A program made the translations under genes and the position numbers. DNA of 10,255 nt from T3Sed10-241 sp036751905 (GTDB lineage: Bacteria; Bacteroidota; Bacteroidia; Flavobacteriales_D; Cryomorphaceae), in assembly GCA_036751905.1 (NCBI GenBank), contig DAIOTP010000113.1:1-10255 (forward strand), given 5' to 3'. This document shows positions 1 through 7,414 of this stretch, one piece after another. Position 1 is the stretch's first letter, and every line of letters begins with the position of its first letter. Under the pieces are notes generated by a model. It worked only from the letters and a program-made list of their open reading frames with translations. It was not told where the DNA came from and made no database searches.

Positions 1-953
1 CCCACTTCCTGTCCAAGTGCATTTTCTAATTCAGCTTTGATGCGATCGAGTTCCGTGCCGTCGAGGTGGTGATCCGCACCTACTGTTATGCCAATTATCA
101 AAGGATTAAAGCGAATAATGCGCACTTCCTTTAAGGCGTACTCGTCAAAGTGTATGCCTTCGACCTGCTCTACAATGCGGTGCTCTGCAAGCATCCGTTT
201 GAAGCTGATGGCCAAAGGCAGGCTGAGTGTAATCACAAAGACAAAGGATATCACCAAGCCCTTCTTTGCCAGCTTGAATGGGCTGTATCCCAAAAAGAGA
301 AAGGTAAGGGCTCCGGCCAGTACCATGCCTGCCAGGTTGGTAAGCAGCAGCAGCAGCGCTCCGAAAAATATTTCCATATCGAGCCAGGCAAGGCCGATTC
401 CCGAAACCGCAAGCGGAGGCACCAGTGCAACCGCAATAGCGACACCTGCGAGCGTTTTGGCCACCTCTTCCCTTGCATGGGCATAGGCGCCCGCTATCCC
501 GCTCACCACGGCGATGCCCAGATCCAGAAGGTTGGGCCTGATGCGCGATAGGATTTCAGCGTTTGGGTTGTTCAGAGGCGTGATCCATGTGACCAACATA
601 GCGCAGATGAAGCCCGCCAAAAGCCCTGCCCCAATGGTGCGTACACTTTGAAGTCCCAATTTCTTGTCTTGACGAAGGGTAGCCATGCTCAATGAAATGA
701 TAGGCGACATCAAGGGCGCGAGGATCATCGCCCCAATCACTACGGGAGTGCTGTTCGCAAAAATTCCAAATGCCCCGAGAAGAGTACTCAACACCATGAG
801 GGTGAGGTAGGTGTTTTTCAGTTCGGCATTGCCACGAAGGAGTACAAAAAGCTGTTGGAATTCTTCCGTACTCGCATGGCTAATGAAGGGAAGCTTGCGG
901 CCTTGAAGCGCTTCGGTAGCCTCTTTTGCCGAAGGGCAGCCACTTTGTAAATA
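1..953 (-). CDS. DUF389 polytopic membrane domain: second part of the frameshifted gene, runs off the window
   Basis: A frame open from 953 (after a TGA at 954-956) to base 1, about 317 codons, with no stop inside the window. It opens SAKEATEALQGRKLPFIS and EEFQQLFVLLRGNAELKNTY, then the DUF389 core: MVLSTLLGAFGIFANSTPVV, IGAMILAPLMSPIISLSMAT, and about five more hydrophobic segments (near bases 630-575, 530-472, 450-380, 368-285 and 262-195). A soluble tail follows (EQVEGIHFDEYALKEVRIIR...), continuing past the window. DUF389 (TIGR00341-like) proteins are membrane proteins of unknown function. The first ATG in frame is at 797, inside the conserved core, so this piece lacks a good start of its own: conserved-looking residues precede that ATG. 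It is best read as the continuation of the DAGK-like frame upstream. Domain identity is secure from the NSTPVVIGAMILAPLM.PI motif; whether the gene is functional is not. Confidence 0.82.
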
Positions 954-1834
954 TCAGTGGCTTCTCCACCTTGCTCCTTGATTATGGTGAGATTGCGACC
1001 GGGCAACATGCGAAACTGCTTCGGTGCTATACACAAGTGCAACTCTTCAGCCGATTGACTGAGCCCATCGACACTAAAGTCGAATCCATTGGGTGAACTG
1101 ATGCGCATTTCGGCTGCTTTGATATGCGCTGAAAATGGAGGCAGGGCCTTGCGCTTGAACAAAGAGCGCAGTGCAAACATGGCCAATTGGGCATGACTTC
1201 GCGGACTGATAAAAAAACTGTGAAACCTTCCGTCATTGGCAAATGTATTTTTCAGGATAAACCGTGACAGCATTGAGCCCTTTCCATGCTGCACCAATAC
1301 GATGCCTGATACCACCGTTTCAAGTTCCTTATTGCCGGTTGAAATTTTTACCTTGAAGTGCCTGATTGACCATAATTTTCGCAATAAAAAACGGATGCGA
1401 AACAAAAACGACCTCTGCTTGGCCTGTTTGCTCGTAATCAATTGAAAAGCCTCACCTATGACCACATGGTTAAATACAAGGTTGTCATTGCAATACAAAG
1501 CATCAACCTCCACTGGATTTGGACTTTCCTTTAAATGGGCGAGAGCTCCTGTAAGCTTGCGGTCCACCCCAAAGCCCACACAGCTCTGCACACCATCGGG
1601 ATGAGGAAGAACGGCTACGGTTGGGTGACTGCCATGGATGGTTGACATAAAGTTCTTCAGGTCAGCATCACTCAGCCATGTGAATACTACCGCCCCGTTG
1701 ACATCTGCATCTGCACGCCAACTGTCCAGGGGGATGTACTCAGGAGCAAACGAATCCAGAGCACGCTGGAGTTGTTCAAACCCTTCGGGCAATTCGCCTT
1801 TGTGGTACACAAGAAGATATCGGGTTTTGGTCAC
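818..1834 (-). CDS. Diacylglycerol-kinase-like domain: first part of a frameshifted DAGK-like/DUF389 gene
   Basis: This frame gives 338 residues from a GTG start at 1834 (an in-frame TGA lies two codons upstream, so no earlier start is possible). Residues about 1-290 resemble the lipid-kinase (YegS/DAGK) fold: an N-terminal strand RYLLVYHKG, and a C-terminal beta domain with FNHVVIGEAF, GIVLVQHGKGSM, SFFISPRSHAQL and FDFSVDGL...ELHLCIAPKQFRMLPG, the counterpart of the qiDGE segment of real kinases. The GGDGT nucleotide loop and the PLGTGND motif are absent; their places seem taken by TWLSDADL and PHPDGVQSC. Kinase activity is therefore doubtful. From about residue 301 the sequence turns basic and unlike the family (RQKRLPKRFKAASF), and ends in a TGA at 818-820, while the expected continuation is in another frame. 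I read it as the first half of a broken fusion gene. It follows batE by 68 bases, and may have its own promoter, though none was recognised. Confidence 0.8.
   Translation of the reverse strand: MTKTRYLLVYHKGELPEGFEQLQRALDSFAPEYIPLDSWRADADVNGAVVFTWLSDADLKNFMSTIHGSHPTVAVLPHPDGVQSCVGFGVDRKLTGALAHLKESPNPVEVDALYCNDNLVFNHVVIGEAFQLITSKQAKQRSFLFRIRFLLRKLWSIRHFKVKISTGNKELETVVSGIVLVQHGKGSMLSRFILKNTFANDGRFHSFFISPRSHAQLAMFALRSLFKRKALPPFSAHIKAAEMRISSPNGFDFSVDGLSQSAEELHLCIAPKQFRMLPGRNLTIIKEQGGEATDIYKVAALRQKRLPKRFKAASFPSLAMRVRKNSNSFLYSFVAMPN
821..953 (-). other. Frameshift interval in the DAGK-like/DUF389 gene
   Basis: The upstream frame is open until 820 and the downstream frame is open from 953, so a switch must fall between them. 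Family-like sequence stops in the first frame near residue 300 (base about 935) and begins in the second near base 932. Adding one base either to the CCC run at 934-936 (giving VAAPSAKEATEAL) or to the AAAA run at 924-927 (giving VAALRQKEATEAL) joins the halves. The context GGCAAAAGAGG is not a classical X-XXY-YYZ slippery heptamer in the reading frame. Confidence 0.75.
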
Positions 1835-1875
1835 TTGTCAGCTAAATCCAAGCCCTAAGGTAGTATAACTATTAG

Positions 1876-1897
1876 GAAAATGCCGAAATGGCGGTAT
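1876..1897 (-). terminator. Weak hairpin after batE, possible terminator
   Basis: Just after the batE stop, the minus strand reads ATACCG-CCATTT-CGGCAT and then TTT. The arms form five pairs plus one A-C mismatch with a 6-base loop, and only three T residues follow before a C. It lies in the only gap of any size in the window (68 bases), where an operon end would be expected. The stem is short and AT-rich at its base, so it may be chance; transcription could well read through into the next gene. Confidence 0.25.
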
Positions 1898-1902
1898 TCA
1901 TC

Positions 1903-2667
1903 CTAGATCTCGCGGAGCTCATTGCCGAGCATCCAACCTTTGCCTCCGCTGCCTATCTCGATGTGTACCCACTCCCCTTCGCGCCTGAGCAATGCTACTT
2001 TGGTACCTGAGTGAAGTACAAATACGTTGGTACCTTGCTGCCGGGGCTCGCTTTTCACATCGACTTTGTCGACGAAAATAATACCCGTTTGCTGCCCATT
2101 CCGAAACGTATCGGCACTGCCTGCAAGACTGATTGAAGCCATGAACAACAAGATGGAAACGATCCCGGCAAAAAAACCAAAACGCCTTAAGCCCGCTGAT
2201 CCGGCCGACATAAAAATTAAAAGCAACACAGCCGCCGCAGTGCTAAACCCTACAGCGAGCCAAGCCCATCCGTCCGGGCCTATCCCGTAGCGCACATCTT
2301 CCCACCACAGGGCAAATTTCGTTTTGGGAAGGCTTTCAATGCGGTCGGCGATCAGATCATTGGCAAGGCGTAAGTTGTACCGTGCGTCCTCATTCGATGG
2401 TTCATAGCGCAAGGCACGTTCATAGTACAGAATGCTCTCGGGGATGCGGTTCATTTTGTAATAGGTGTTGCCAAGGTTATAATTCACTGCAAAGCCTTCC
2501 AACTCCTCTTCGGCAGCCTTAAAGCGTTCCAAGGCCTCAGTGTAATTGGCTTCACTGTATGCCTCAATTCCAGCGCCGAAGTGATTGCGGCCCTCCCCAA
2601 TAGCAAACGATGCGCTCGCCAAGAGCTGCGTGAAGATAATCGTGAAGTGTGCGAATGAAACTCTCAT
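1903..2667 (-). CDS. batE: BatE, TPR / two-helix / SH3-like protein
   Basis: A 254-residue envelope protein ending the Bat operon. A signal-like segment (about 1-22) is followed by TPR units at about 28-100: FGAGIEAYSEANYTEALERF, then NYNLGNTYYKMNRIPESILYYERAL and a RYEPSNEDARYNLRLA helix. Two membrane helices lie at about 133-154 and 161-182. The C-terminal 60 residues (about 195-254) look like a bacterial SH3 domain: VDKVDVKSEP, a GTKVALLRREGEWVHI core and a GGKGWMLG end, as in domains that bind cell-wall peptides or proteins. The ATG at 2667 overlaps the batD TGA by 4 bases (ATGA). The domain order TPR-TM-TM-SH3 is that of BatE. Function is inferred as a structural or docking part of the Bat complex. 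Confidence 0.93.
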   Translation of the reverse strand: MRVSFAHFTIIFTQLLASASFAIGEGRNHFGAGIEAYSEANYTEALERFKAAEEELEGFAVNYNLGNTYYKMNRIPESILYYERALRYEPSNEDARYNLRLANDLIADRIESLPKTKFALWWEDVRYGIGPDGWAWLAVGFSTAAAVLLLIFMSAGSAGLRRFGFFAGIVSILLFMASISLAGSADTFRNGQQTGIIFVDKVDVKSEPRQQGTNVFVLHSGTKVALLRREGEWVHIEIGSGGKGWMLGNELREI

Positions 2668-4451
2668 TTGAAGTGTGCCTCCATTTTTTCGATGAAATCA
2701 ACCACCCTGCTGTAAAACATCTGATCGCTCAGGCCTTCAATTGGGGCAAAGCGCGCCATTTCACATTGCTCAATAATGTGTATGGCTTCCTCAATGATGT
2801 GCTCTGGAACCTGGCTTTGCGCCAAATATTCTTTGATCCGGGGCTTGGTAAGTTCAGCCCGTTCAGTGCCCAATTTGTCTGAAAGGAAACCATAAAGTGC
2901 GCTAAATATTTCAGCATAAAATGCTTTACTCTGACCCTTATCCATAGCCGTTTTGGCAAGTGACAAGCGCTTCATGGCCTGCTTTTGAGCCCGCTTTCGG
3001 CGGTTGGATTTTACATCTCCGAAAATGGCCTCTCTTTTTCTATTAAAAATGACAAGGCCTACCAGCAAGAACAAAGGGGCTCCAATCAGTACATAATACC
3101 ATGCACTTCCGTAAAATGCACTGCCACGTGCGCGCAACTTTTCATACCCTGTTTCTATATAGCGTATGTCACGGCGCATGGGCTCCACCCTGCTCTTGGC
3201 CACAGCGCCTCTCGTTTCGGGTATGAGGCCATCTTCACCACTCACCGAAATATCGAATGGGCCAATACGCTCGGTTACATACTTTTGTGAGGAAGGGTTG
3301 AAGTGTGTAAATTCCACTGCGGGAAGCACGTACTTGCCCGGATACCTGGGAATTACCAGATAGCCGTAATTGCGCGAGCCCGACATTCCGGTTGTCGACA
3401 CTGCTATACGGTCCTTAATTTCCGGATCGTACACTTCAAAATCGGATGGGAAATCAATGGTGGGGGCTTTCGTAAGTCGGAGGTTTCCCTTTCCTTTGAT
3501 GTTGAGCATAAGATCTATGGCATCGTTTGCCTGCAATTCCGTTTTGCCTACCTGTCCGGTAAATGTGTACTCGCCAACGGCTCCGTTGAAGCTCTCAGGT
3601 GCCCCGGCTGGCAATGGAAGCACCTCTACGTTTTGTACATAGCTCTCCGCCTTCACCTCGCTTCCGGGACTAAAAAGGCTTCGGTTTACCCGCGCAGTAA
3701 GCTTAAATGGCTCAATTTCAATGGTACCTGCCCTTTGCGGGAAAAGCAGTTGTTGACGAAGGACGGCTTTGCGGTAGGGTACTCCTTTCACATATTCGTA
3801 TTCGTTTTCCCAGCTCACTGCTCCGGTTTTGATTTCCTCAGTCCAAAAACCGTTTAGTGTAGGAAACGTGCTCTCGCCCAAGTCTATGTTGTTATACCTG
3901 CTCAATAGAACAAAAGAAACCAAGAGGCCTTCACCTTGGTATACTTTGCTCTTGCTGAGCTGCGTGCGCACCAAGAAATTGTTGTCGGCGGCGGCTGAAC
4001 TTTGTTGCTGTTGGGGCTGTGGTTGCCCGGCACCGGGTGGCCTCGCGGGTTGTGCCGCTGGGGCGCTGCTTCCTTTTACAACTTCTATGGTGATTGGTTC
4101 TGATTTGTAGGTATTGCTTCCTACTCGGGCACTTGCAGCAGCGAGGGTGTACTTGCCCTCAGCACGGGGACGCAAGCCATAACTCAAGGTCATTGTACTG
4201 CTTTGGCGCCCATTGATGAATTGAAAGCTGGAAGAGGTACTCGGCCCGTACGCCACATCAAAATCTGAAAATGATGGTGGGCTTATTTCACCCCGCCCAT
4301 TTTCAATGGTAAATTTTATGGTGAACACGTCCCCGACGCCCACAGGATTCTTGTCTACACTTGCATAGAAGGTAGCATCCTGAGCGAGTGCAAGGCAGCT
4401 CCACCCCATGGCAGCGACAAGCGCAAAAACGATGTTACCAATCCTTCTCAA
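2664..4451 (-). CDS. batD: BatD, large exported single-anchor protein
   Basis: A 595-residue BatD (oxygen-tolerance family) protein. Signal peptide about 1-24 (FALVAAMGWSCLALAQ), then a first beta domain about 25-127 starting ATFYASVDKNPVGVGDVFTI, a Pro/Ala/Gln-rich linker at about 128-155, a second beta domain about 157-280 starting NFLVRTQLSKSKVYQGEGL, a third about 290-405, one membrane helix at about 451-469 (WYYVLIGAPLFLLVGLVIF) and a basic, helical cytoplasmic domain at about 470-595. The repeated beta domains each begin with a K..VY.GE/KNPVGVGD-type strand, as expected for BatD. The start is TTG at 4451, inside the end of batC: the same frame is closed by a TGA upstream with no ATG after it, and TTG gives a full n-region (MRR). 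Length is normal for Bacteroidota BatD. It probably links periplasmic TPR partners to cytoplasmic components. Confidence 0.94.
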   Translation of the reverse strand: MRRIGNIVFALVAAMGWSCLALAQDATFYASVDKNPVGVGDVFTIKFTIENGRGEISPPSFSDFDVAYGPSTSSSFQFINGRQSSTMTLSYGLRPRAEGKYTLAAASARVGSNTYKSEPITIEVVKGSSAPAAQPARPPGAGQPQPQQQQSSAAADNNFLVRTQLSKSKVYQGEGLLVSFVLLSRYNNIDLGESTFPTLNGFWTEEIKTGAVSWENEYEYVKGVPYRKAVLRQQLLFPQRAGTIEIEPFKLTARVNRSLFSPGSEVKAESYVQNVEVLPLPAGAPESFNGAVGEYTFTGQVGKTELQANDAIDLMLNIKGKGNLRLTKAPTIDFPSDFEVYDPEIKDRIAVSTTGMSGSRNYGYLVIPRYPGKYVLPAVEFTHFNPSSQKYVTERIGPFDISVSGEDGLIPETRGAVAKSRVEPMRRDIRYIETGYEKLRARGSAFYGSAWYYVLIGAPLFLLVGLVIFNRKREAIFGDVKSNRRKRAQKQAMKRLSLAKTAMDKGQSKAFYAEIFSALYGFLSDKLGTERAELTKPRIKEYLAQSQVPEHIIEEAIHIIEQCEMARFAPIEGLSDQMFYSRVVDFIEKMEAHFK

Positions 4452-5193
4452 TGGTGATTCTTTGGGTTTTTTGCTTGCGCTTGTTCAATTCTTCTTGCAG
4501 CTCTTTTTCGCGCTGCTGCATGGCATCGAGCATTTGCTCGGCTTCCTCAGCGCTCATTTGCTCAGGCTCCTCGGGTTGCTGCTGCTCCTGATCTTGCTTG
4601 TCCTGATTCTCATTGTTTTCCTTCTTTTCCTGATCCTGCTGCTCTTGGTTGTCTTGTTGGTCCTGCTGCTGCTCGTCCTGCTGCTCTTGTTGCTGCTTCA
4701 TGCGCATGGCAAATGCAAGATTGTGCCGGGCATCATTGTCACCGGGATTGGCCCGAAGGGCATTTTTATATGCTTCTATGCTCTTGTCTATTTCACCTGA
4801 GTAGAGGTGGGCATTGCCCTGATTGAAGTAGGCTTTGTTGCGCGTTTCTGATTCCTCTGTGATTCGGGCTATGCTCTCGAAATCGGTTGCAGCCCGGTCA
4901 TTGAGTCCTTTGGCCATTTCCATGAGCTGTTGTTGTTCCTCATTGGGTGCAGTTTCACCTTGAACCTGACCTGCCATTTTTTCAGCTTTTCGCAGCATGG
5001 AGTTGGCGCGGTTAAACCTTGCTTCGTTGTTGTCACCCCCCTTTTCGAGGGCGGCATCATAGCGCTGAAGAGCTGCATCATAGTCCTGTGCGCCATAGGC
5101 CTTATTTCCTTTATACATTTCAATTCTAGGTGTTTGCGCATTTGCAGCAAATACCCAGAACACACATACCAACAATGCAATGGTGTTCTTCAC
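4435..5193 (-). CDS. batC: BatC, exported TPR protein with Gln/Asp/Glu-rich tail
   Basis: A 252-residue periplasmic protein. A signal peptide ends near residue 19-20 (VFWVFAANAQ), then come TPR helices: one pair at about 24-52 (GNKAYGAQDYDAALQRYDAAL) and further units up to about 165 (FNQGNAHLYSGEIDKSIEAYKNAL, RANPGDNDARHNLA). Residues about 167-212 are almost only Gln, Asp, Glu, Asn and Lys. After that comes the conserved BatC C-terminal helix, SAEEAEQMLDAMQQREKE (about 214-231). No membrane helix other than the signal is seen. The start is GTG at 5193, overlapping the batB stop as GTGA; it keeps the signal peptide complete. The 3' end overlaps batD by 17 bases. TPRs suggest a protein-protein scaffold for the BatA/BatB/BatD assembly; this is inference from the family. 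Confidence 0.93.
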   Translation of the reverse strand: MKNTIALLVCVFWVFAANAQTPRIEMYKGNKAYGAQDYDAALQRYDAALEKGGDNNEARFNRANSMLRKAEKMAGQVQGETAPNEEQQQLMEMAKGLNDRAATDFESIARITEESETRNKAYFNQGNAHLYSGEIDKSIEAYKNALRANPGDNDARHNLAFAMRMKQQQEQQDEQQQDQQDNQEQQDQEKKENNENQDKQDQEQQQPEEPEQMSAEEAEQMLDAMQQREKELQEELNKRKQKTQRITIEKDW

Positions 5194-6341
5194 GATTGTT
5201 CAAAAATGTTAAGTTTCTGAGCCAACCTGCCACGGCGCTCAGTAAGCATGAGCTCAATCAAAAGGCATACCAGAGCGAGTGCCAAAAATATTTGAAACCT
5301 GTCTTCATATTCTGCATAGCTCACCGAGCCAAGGTCAGACTTTTCCATTTCGTTGAGCTCATCAAGCAGGGTATTGAGTCCCACTTCGGCCATGCTGGCA
5401 CGGATATAGCTCCCGCCACCCGCTTCGGCTATTTCGCGCAGCATGTCTTCATTCAAGCGGGTCATGATGGTTTGGCCATCGCGGTCCTTTCGAAAGCCCA
5501 ACCTTCGGTTGCCTTGAAATTCAGGTATTGGGCTGCCTTTCACGCTGCCTACGCCTATTGTAAAAACGCGTACACCCTGCTCCAATGCGGTATTGGCGGC
5601 CCCAACGGCATCATCCTCGTGGTTCTCACCATCGCTTATGATGATGATCGTTTTTTGTCCAGGACTACCGAAATCAAAACTCTGCAGGCTCCGCTCTATG
5701 GCAGCCCCTATGGCAGTACCTTGTGTGGGCACCATATCAGGACGTACAGAATTCAAAAACAACTTGGCTGCACCATAATCATTGGTGAGTGGCAATTGAA
5801 CGAAGGCCTCGCCAGCAAAAATGACAATGCCCAATCTGTCTCCGCGCAATTTGTCTACAAAACGCTCTATCGCCCTGCGTGCGAGGGTAATTCTATTGGG
5901 CTTGAGGTCTTCCGCCAGCATGCTGTTCGACACATCCACGGCTAGCATAATCTCAATGCCCTGCACCTTCGTTTCCGTCATCTTGGAGCCCATTTGCGGG
6001 TTGATGAGGGCCACAACCAGAAAGAATGCCGCGAGCCGCCACAACATAAATTTTGTAACTACCTTGACACTTGATACATCGGTGACGAGAAACCCCAACA
6101 GCGCCGCGTCAGAGAAACGGTCGAAACGACGGTTTTTCAACCAGAGTACCAGGGCAAAAACCAACAACATTACCGGACCAACCGCAAGCAGCCACACCAG
6201 GTGACTGTGCTGAAACCGGAGACCGGGCATCACATGCACAAGCCACACCAGTACAAGCCCAATGCTTAACCAAATAAGCAACTCCAGTACGAAAGCGGCT
6301 GTGAGCATGGCCCAAACGTTGTATTTCGGATTGAGGCTCAT
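5190..6341 (-). CDS. batB: BatB, membrane-anchored VWA protein
   Basis: A 383-residue paralogue of BatA. Hydrophobic segments at about 12-37, 48-68 and 100-114 come first, then a VWA domain with an intact metal site: DVSNS at 136-140 followed by MLAEDLKPNR (a BatA/BatB hallmark), Thr in QGTA at 209, and Asp in ISDGEN at 237. The segment INPQMGSKMTETKVQGIEI just before the domain is typical of BatB. One C-terminal helix follows at about 350-366, then a short basic tail. As in BatA, the first hydrophobic segment appears to be an N-terminal addition; the family's usual opening corresponds to about residue 41 onward. The ATG lies in a 4-base overlap with batA, and its TGA stop is shared with the GTG start of batC (GTGA). 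It is inferred to pair with BatA at the membrane. Confidence 0.95.
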   Translation of the reverse strand: MSLNPKYNVWAMLTAAFVLELLIWLSIGLVLVWLVHVMPGLRFQHSHLVWLLAVGPVMLLVFALVLWLKNRRFDRFSDAALLGFLVTDVSSVKVVTKFMLWRLAAFFLVVALINPQMGSKMTETKVQGIEIMLAVDVSNSMLAEDLKPNRITLARRAIERFVDKLRGDRLGIVIFAGEAFVQLPLTNDYGAAKLFLNSVRPDMVPTQGTAIGAAIERSLQSFDFGSPGQKTIIIISDGENHEDDAVGAANTALEQGVRVFTIGVGSVKGSPIPEFQGNRRLGFRKDRDGQTIMTRLNEDMLREIAEAGGGSYIRASMAEVGLNTLLDELNEMEKSDLGSVSYAEYEDRFQIFLALALVCLLIELMLTERRGRLAQKLNIFEQS

Positions 6342-7414
6342 GGCAGCGTTTGTAAAATAAGTTGACGGTACAGGAATTCAAACAGCAAGAGTACGGCACC
6401 AAATGCGGCAAACCAAAAGAACTTTTCTGAACGACGGCTGTGCTCCGTTACATTGATTCGGGTTTTTTCAAGCGTATCGATGTCCTGAAAAATCCGCTGA
6501 AGTACACTGCCGTCCGTGGCCCTGAAGTAGGTGCCCCCCGTAAGTTCGGCTATGGCTGTGAGCAGTTCTTCATCGATATTTACGTCGGCCATCTCATAGC
6601 GGTAGCTGCCATCAGGGTAAATGCCGGTGGGTGAGAGGGCCTTCCCCCTCGCGCCGATACCTATGGTATACACGCGTATACCGAATTTTTTGGCCAGCTC
6701 GGCAGCCGTCATTGGCGAGATGCTGCCCGCGTTGTTTTCGCCATCGCTTGTCAAGATAATCACCTTGCTCTTGGCCTCACTTTCGCGCAGGCGGTTCACT
6801 GCTGTGGCCAAACCCATCCCGATGGCAGTTCCATCTTTGATCATTCCGGTTCGCACATCCTTGAGCAGGTTGATAAGTACTGCGTGATCGGTAGTGAGCG
6901 GGCACTGGGTGAAGGCCTCGCCCTCGTACACCACGATGCCTATGCGGTCGTTGGGCCTGCCCCTTATAAATCGGGCAGCCACCTCTTTGGAGGCCTCTAA
7001 TCGGTCTGGTTTAAAATCTTTGGCCAACATGGATGCTGAAATATCCATGGATACCACAATATCAATCCCTTCGGTACTTACATTTTGCCAAGAGGTAGTG
7101 CTTTGCGGACGCGCGAGAGCCATAACACACAGGGCCAATCCAATACACCTCATAATAAATGGCAGCTGCACCTGAAGCTCACTGAGCAGTGCATTGCTTT
7201 CGCCAAATTGGGCCAGCGTGGGCAAACTCACTTTGGAGTAGCGCTTGCCAAGACTCCACAAATGGTATACCCCCGCAGCAGGAATAAGCAGCAAAAACCA
7301 AAAATACTCGGGATTGTAATATACGAAGGCATCCTTATACCACCACCAGAGGAGCGCTGAGGCCGCCGTAACCAGCACCACCAAAATCCATGCTATGTAG
7401 CTTCGTTGCATCAT
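6338..7414 (-). CDS. batA: BatA, membrane-anchored VWA protein
   Basis: A 358-residue inner-membrane protein of the aerotolerance BatA family. Hydrophobic segments at about 5-25, 37-55 and 85-101 precede a VWA domain, and a fourth at about 331-348 closes the protein. The metal site is complete: DISAS at 124-128, Thr in GTAIG at 196, and Asp in LTSDGEN at 224. The linker before the domain carries the family's ALARPQ motif (100-104). The first helix (5-25) seems extra compared with the usual family start, which begins near NPEYFWFLLLIP. The ATG at 7414 sits in an ATGA overlap with the preceding gene; a second ATG follows directly and either could be used. The end overlaps batB, also by ATGA. 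Proposed to work with BatB in one membrane complex; the ligand of the VWA domain is unknown. Family call is strong; the A versus B label rests on order. Confidence 0.95.
   Translation of the reverse strand: MMQRSYIAWILVVLVTAASALLWWWYKDAFVYYNPEYFWFLLLIPAAGVYHLWSLGKRYSKVSLPTLAQFGESNALLSELQVQLPFIMRCIGLALCVMALARPQSTTSWQNVSTEGIDIVVSMDISASMLAKDFKPDRLEASKEVAARFIRGRPNDRIGIVVYEGEAFTQCPLTTDHAVLINLLKDVRTGMIKDGTAIGMGLATAVNRLRESEAKSKVIILTSDGENNAGSISPMTAAELAKKFGIRVYTIGIGARGKALSPTGIYPDGSYRYEMADVNIDEELLTAIAELTGGTYFRATDGSVLQRIFQDIDTLEKTRINVTEHSRRSEKFFWFAAFGAVLLLFEFLYRQLILQTLP

Noticed and set aside
88..551. Plus-strand and minus-strand short open frames over the left end
   Set aside because: They lie over the DUF389 frame, which is open to base 1 and has clear family motifs; the short frames have none.
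921..930. Programmed -1 frameshifting at the AAAA run
   Set aside because: The run is short, does not form a classical slippery heptamer in frame, and I see no strong downstream hairpin; an indel is simpler. Not fully excluded.
3303..3857. Plus-strand 184-codon open frame
   Set aside because: Fully inside batD on the other strand, with no recognisable domain and no gene-like neighbours in that direction.
4408..4800. Plus-strand 130-codon frame very rich in Leu, looking like a membrane protein
   Set aside because: It is the antisense of the Gln/Glu/Asp-rich part of batC: CAG/CAA codons read backwards give Leu (CTG/TTG). The batC frame is a clear family member.
5130..5945. Plus-strand 271-codon open frame
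   Set aside because: Antisense shadow of batB and the start of batC, both of which have intact family motifs; the translation shows no known domain.
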